From an uncultured beta proteobacterium (GTDB lineage Bacteria > Pseudomonadota > Gammaproteobacteria > Burkholderiales > Burkholderiaceae_B), in contig CAIYCP010000133.1 in the NCBI GenBank assembly GCA_903924715.1, positions 1 to 6,958 on the forward strand: DNA of 6,958 bases, read 5' to 3'. The notes under the pieces were generated by a model. That model was not told the origin of the DNA and did no database searches. It was given only the letters and a program-made list of their open reading frames with translations. The translations under genes were made by a program, and so were the position numbers. Positions 5,993 to 6,958 of this stretch are shown here, one piece after another. How positions within the stretch are numbered: the first letter of the stretch is position 1; each line of letters starts with the position of its first letter.

Positions 5993-6762
5993 CGCGGTTT
6001 ACCCAAATAGGCTTCAACCACCCGCGGATTGACTTTAATCTCGGCAGGCTTGCCATCTGCAATTTTGTGTCCAAAATCGAGCACAACAATATTGTCTGAA
6101 ATCTTCATCACCATGCCCATATGATGTTCCACTAACAGCAACGTCAAATTAAATTCATTGCGAATACGCACTAACGTGTCAGAAAGCTCACCCACTTCTG
6201 AATGAGAAAGACCGCCCGCGGGTTCATCTAACATTAAAAATGTCGGCCGCATGGCAAGCGCGCGCGCCAACTCTACTTTTTTTAGCGTCGGATAGGGCAA
6301 ATCATCAATGCGCTGATCATGTAAATCTGCCATGTTTAAACGCTCGAGCAACTCGTGCGCAAAACGACTGAGCGAAGCTTCTTCAGGGCGGCGCGAAATC
6401 GGTGAGAACGGTGCTGTCAGCAAACGGCTGCGGCCATAATGATGACCGCCAAGCATGACGTTTTCGTGCACAGTCAACGAGGGCAACAACGCTAAATTTT
6501 GAAAAGTTCGCGCGATGCCCAGATTCGCAACGTCTTTGGCCTTGACGTTTGTGATATCACGACCATCGAACATCACACGGCCCGCAGACGGGCTATATAG
6601 CCTGCTAATGCAATTAAACAAACTCGTCTTACCTGCACCATTGGGCCCGATCAGACCACAGATCGATCCCTCATCTACAGTAAACGATAGCCCGTTCAGC
6701 GCGACGATTCCACCAAACCGCAGTGACAACTCTGATACGGATAGTTTATGAACTGAACTCAT
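5989..6762 (-). CDS. livG: ABC transporter ATP-binding protein LivG
   Basis: The product is 257 residues from the ATG at 6762, close to the normal LivG length. An upstream in-frame TTG at 6813 would add 17 residues encoded through a perfect stem-loop, so I reject it; GGAAA at 6772–6768 is a suitable ribosome site for the ATG. Walker A is G-P-N-G-A-G-K-T at 39–46, the Q-loop Gln is 88 (T-F-Q-N), Walker B is L-M-L-D-E-P with Asp179 and Glu180, and the switch histidine is His213 (V-E-H-H). The signature loop is unusual: L-P-Y-P-T-L-K-K from 155, where E. coli-type LivG has L-[AS]-Y-G-Q-Q and the key Gly is here Pro158. It should form the heterodimer with LivF. All other functional motifs are intact, so a working ATPase is still likely. 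Confidence 0.95.
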   Translation of the reverse strand: MSSVHKLSVSELSLRFGGIVALNGLSFTVDEGSICGLIGPNGAGKTSLFNCISRLYSPSAGRVMFDGRDITNVKAKDVANLGIARTFQNLALLPSLTVHENVMLGGHHYGRSRLLTAPFSPISRRPEEASLSRFAHELLERLNMADLHDQRIDDLPYPTLKKVELARALAMRPTFLMLDEPAGGLSHSEVGELSDTLVRIRNEFNLTLLLVEHHMGMVMKISDNIVVLDFGHKIADGKPAEIKVNPRVVEAYLGKPR

Positions 6763-6780
6763 CGAAGTTTCCAAGAAAGC

Positions 6781-6800
6781 CCGCTCTCTGACGAGAGCGG
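6781..6800 (-). terminator. GC-rich stem-loop between the upstream gene and livG; likely partial terminator or mRNA processing site
   Basis: CCGCTCTC (6781–6788) and GAGAGCGG (6793–6800) are perfect 8-base inverted repeats around a 4-base loop. On the minus strand the stem is followed by GCTTTCTTGG, an imperfect T-tract, and lies 17 bases after the upstream stop codon and 18 bases before the livG ATG. This placement fits attenuation or 3'-end stabilisation that lets the first gene be made in excess of the transporter core. A strong full terminator is unlikely because the T-tract is broken and no livG promoter is evident in the 54-base gap. Confidence 0.6.
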
Positions 6801-6816
6801 ATAAATCGGTCAAGGC

Positions 6817-6958
6817 TTATTTCAGTCCAGCCGCTTCACGAATCCCCTTGGTGATCACCGTCATATCTGCACCTGGATTGGCTTTAACGGCTGCAGCCCA
6901 TAACGCCGCATTGGCTTGGCACAACACCGTTTGCACACCCGTTGACTCGATAAGCGAC
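6817..6958 (-). CDS. C-terminal end of an unidentified protein, possibly the transporter's substrate-binding protein
   Basis: Too short to rank as a full open reading frame, but an in-frame stretch of 46 codons enters from the right edge and ends in TAA at 6819–6817. The visible peptide begins S-L-I-E-S-T-G-V-Q-T-V-L-C and ends G-I-R-E-A-A-G-L-K, with a single Cys and an Ala-rich helix-like middle (A-L-W-A-A-A-V-K-A-N-P-G-A-D). I do not recognise the family from this piece. Position directly upstream of livG, same strand, with an intercistronic stem-loop between, is where a periplasmic branched-chain amino acid-type binding protein often lies. That identity is inferred from context only. Translation as a real gene is supported by the open frame and by the stop sitting just before the stem-loop. 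Confidence 0.6.
   Translation of the reverse strand, partial: SLIESTGVQTVLCQANAALWAAAVKANPGADMTVITKGIREAAGLK

Noticed and set aside
6763..6813. N-terminal extension of livG from TTG at 6813
   Set aside because: The extension is encoded by a perfect stem-loop, adds residues beyond the normal LivG length, and a better ATG with GGAAA lies at 6762.

Overview
The window looks like ordinary chromosome from a betaproteobacterium, most likely Burkholderiales and possibly Alcaligenaceae-like. This rests on remembered protein resemblance and the SDR–folB gene pairing, plus roughly balanced base composition judged by eye. No search was run. No mobile element, CRISPR array, tRNA, rRNA or phage gene is visible. 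Coding density is high, and the genes form two tightly packed transcription units that converge on one short AT-rich spacer.

Left unit (+ strand, 1–2314). It holds the 3' end of a fumarylacetoacetate-hydrolase-family gene, then an exported Sel1-repeat protein overlapping it by 4 bases. Next come a short-chain dehydrogenase with the Asp/Tyr/Lys triad of pteridine reductases (FolM/PTR1-like) and folB, dihydroneopterin aldolase. The last two are probably a small pterin/folate pair: FolB acts on dihydroneopterin, and a FolM-like enzyme reduces dihydropterins or dihydrofolate. The first two genes have no evident link to folate.

Spacer (2315–2429). It contains a 13-base direct repeat starting in the folB stop region, an AT-rich hairpin followed by T-runs when read on the minus strand, and a second, nested inverted repeat that reaches the stop codon of the facing gene. 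It most likely terminates transcription between the convergent units.

Right unit (- strand, 6958–2430). In transcription order: the 3' end of an unidentified gene (by position perhaps the substrate-binding protein), a GC-rich stem-loop, livG, livF, livH, livM and a D-2-hydroxyacid dehydrogenase. The four liv genes overlap by 1–4 bases and make a complete HAAT-family ABC importer core of two ATPases and two permeases. The dehydrogenase starts 10 bases after the livM stop, with its ribosome binding site directly after that stop, so it is probably co-expressed. This suggests, without proving, that the importer handles an organic or keto acid rather than, or as well as, branched-chain amino acids.

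I found no evidence of a new biological system. The points most worth checking are the unusual signature loop of LivG, the dehydrogenase tied to the transporter with a Ser-Arg cofactor motif, the stem-loop before livG, and the pteridine-reductase-like triad beside folB.
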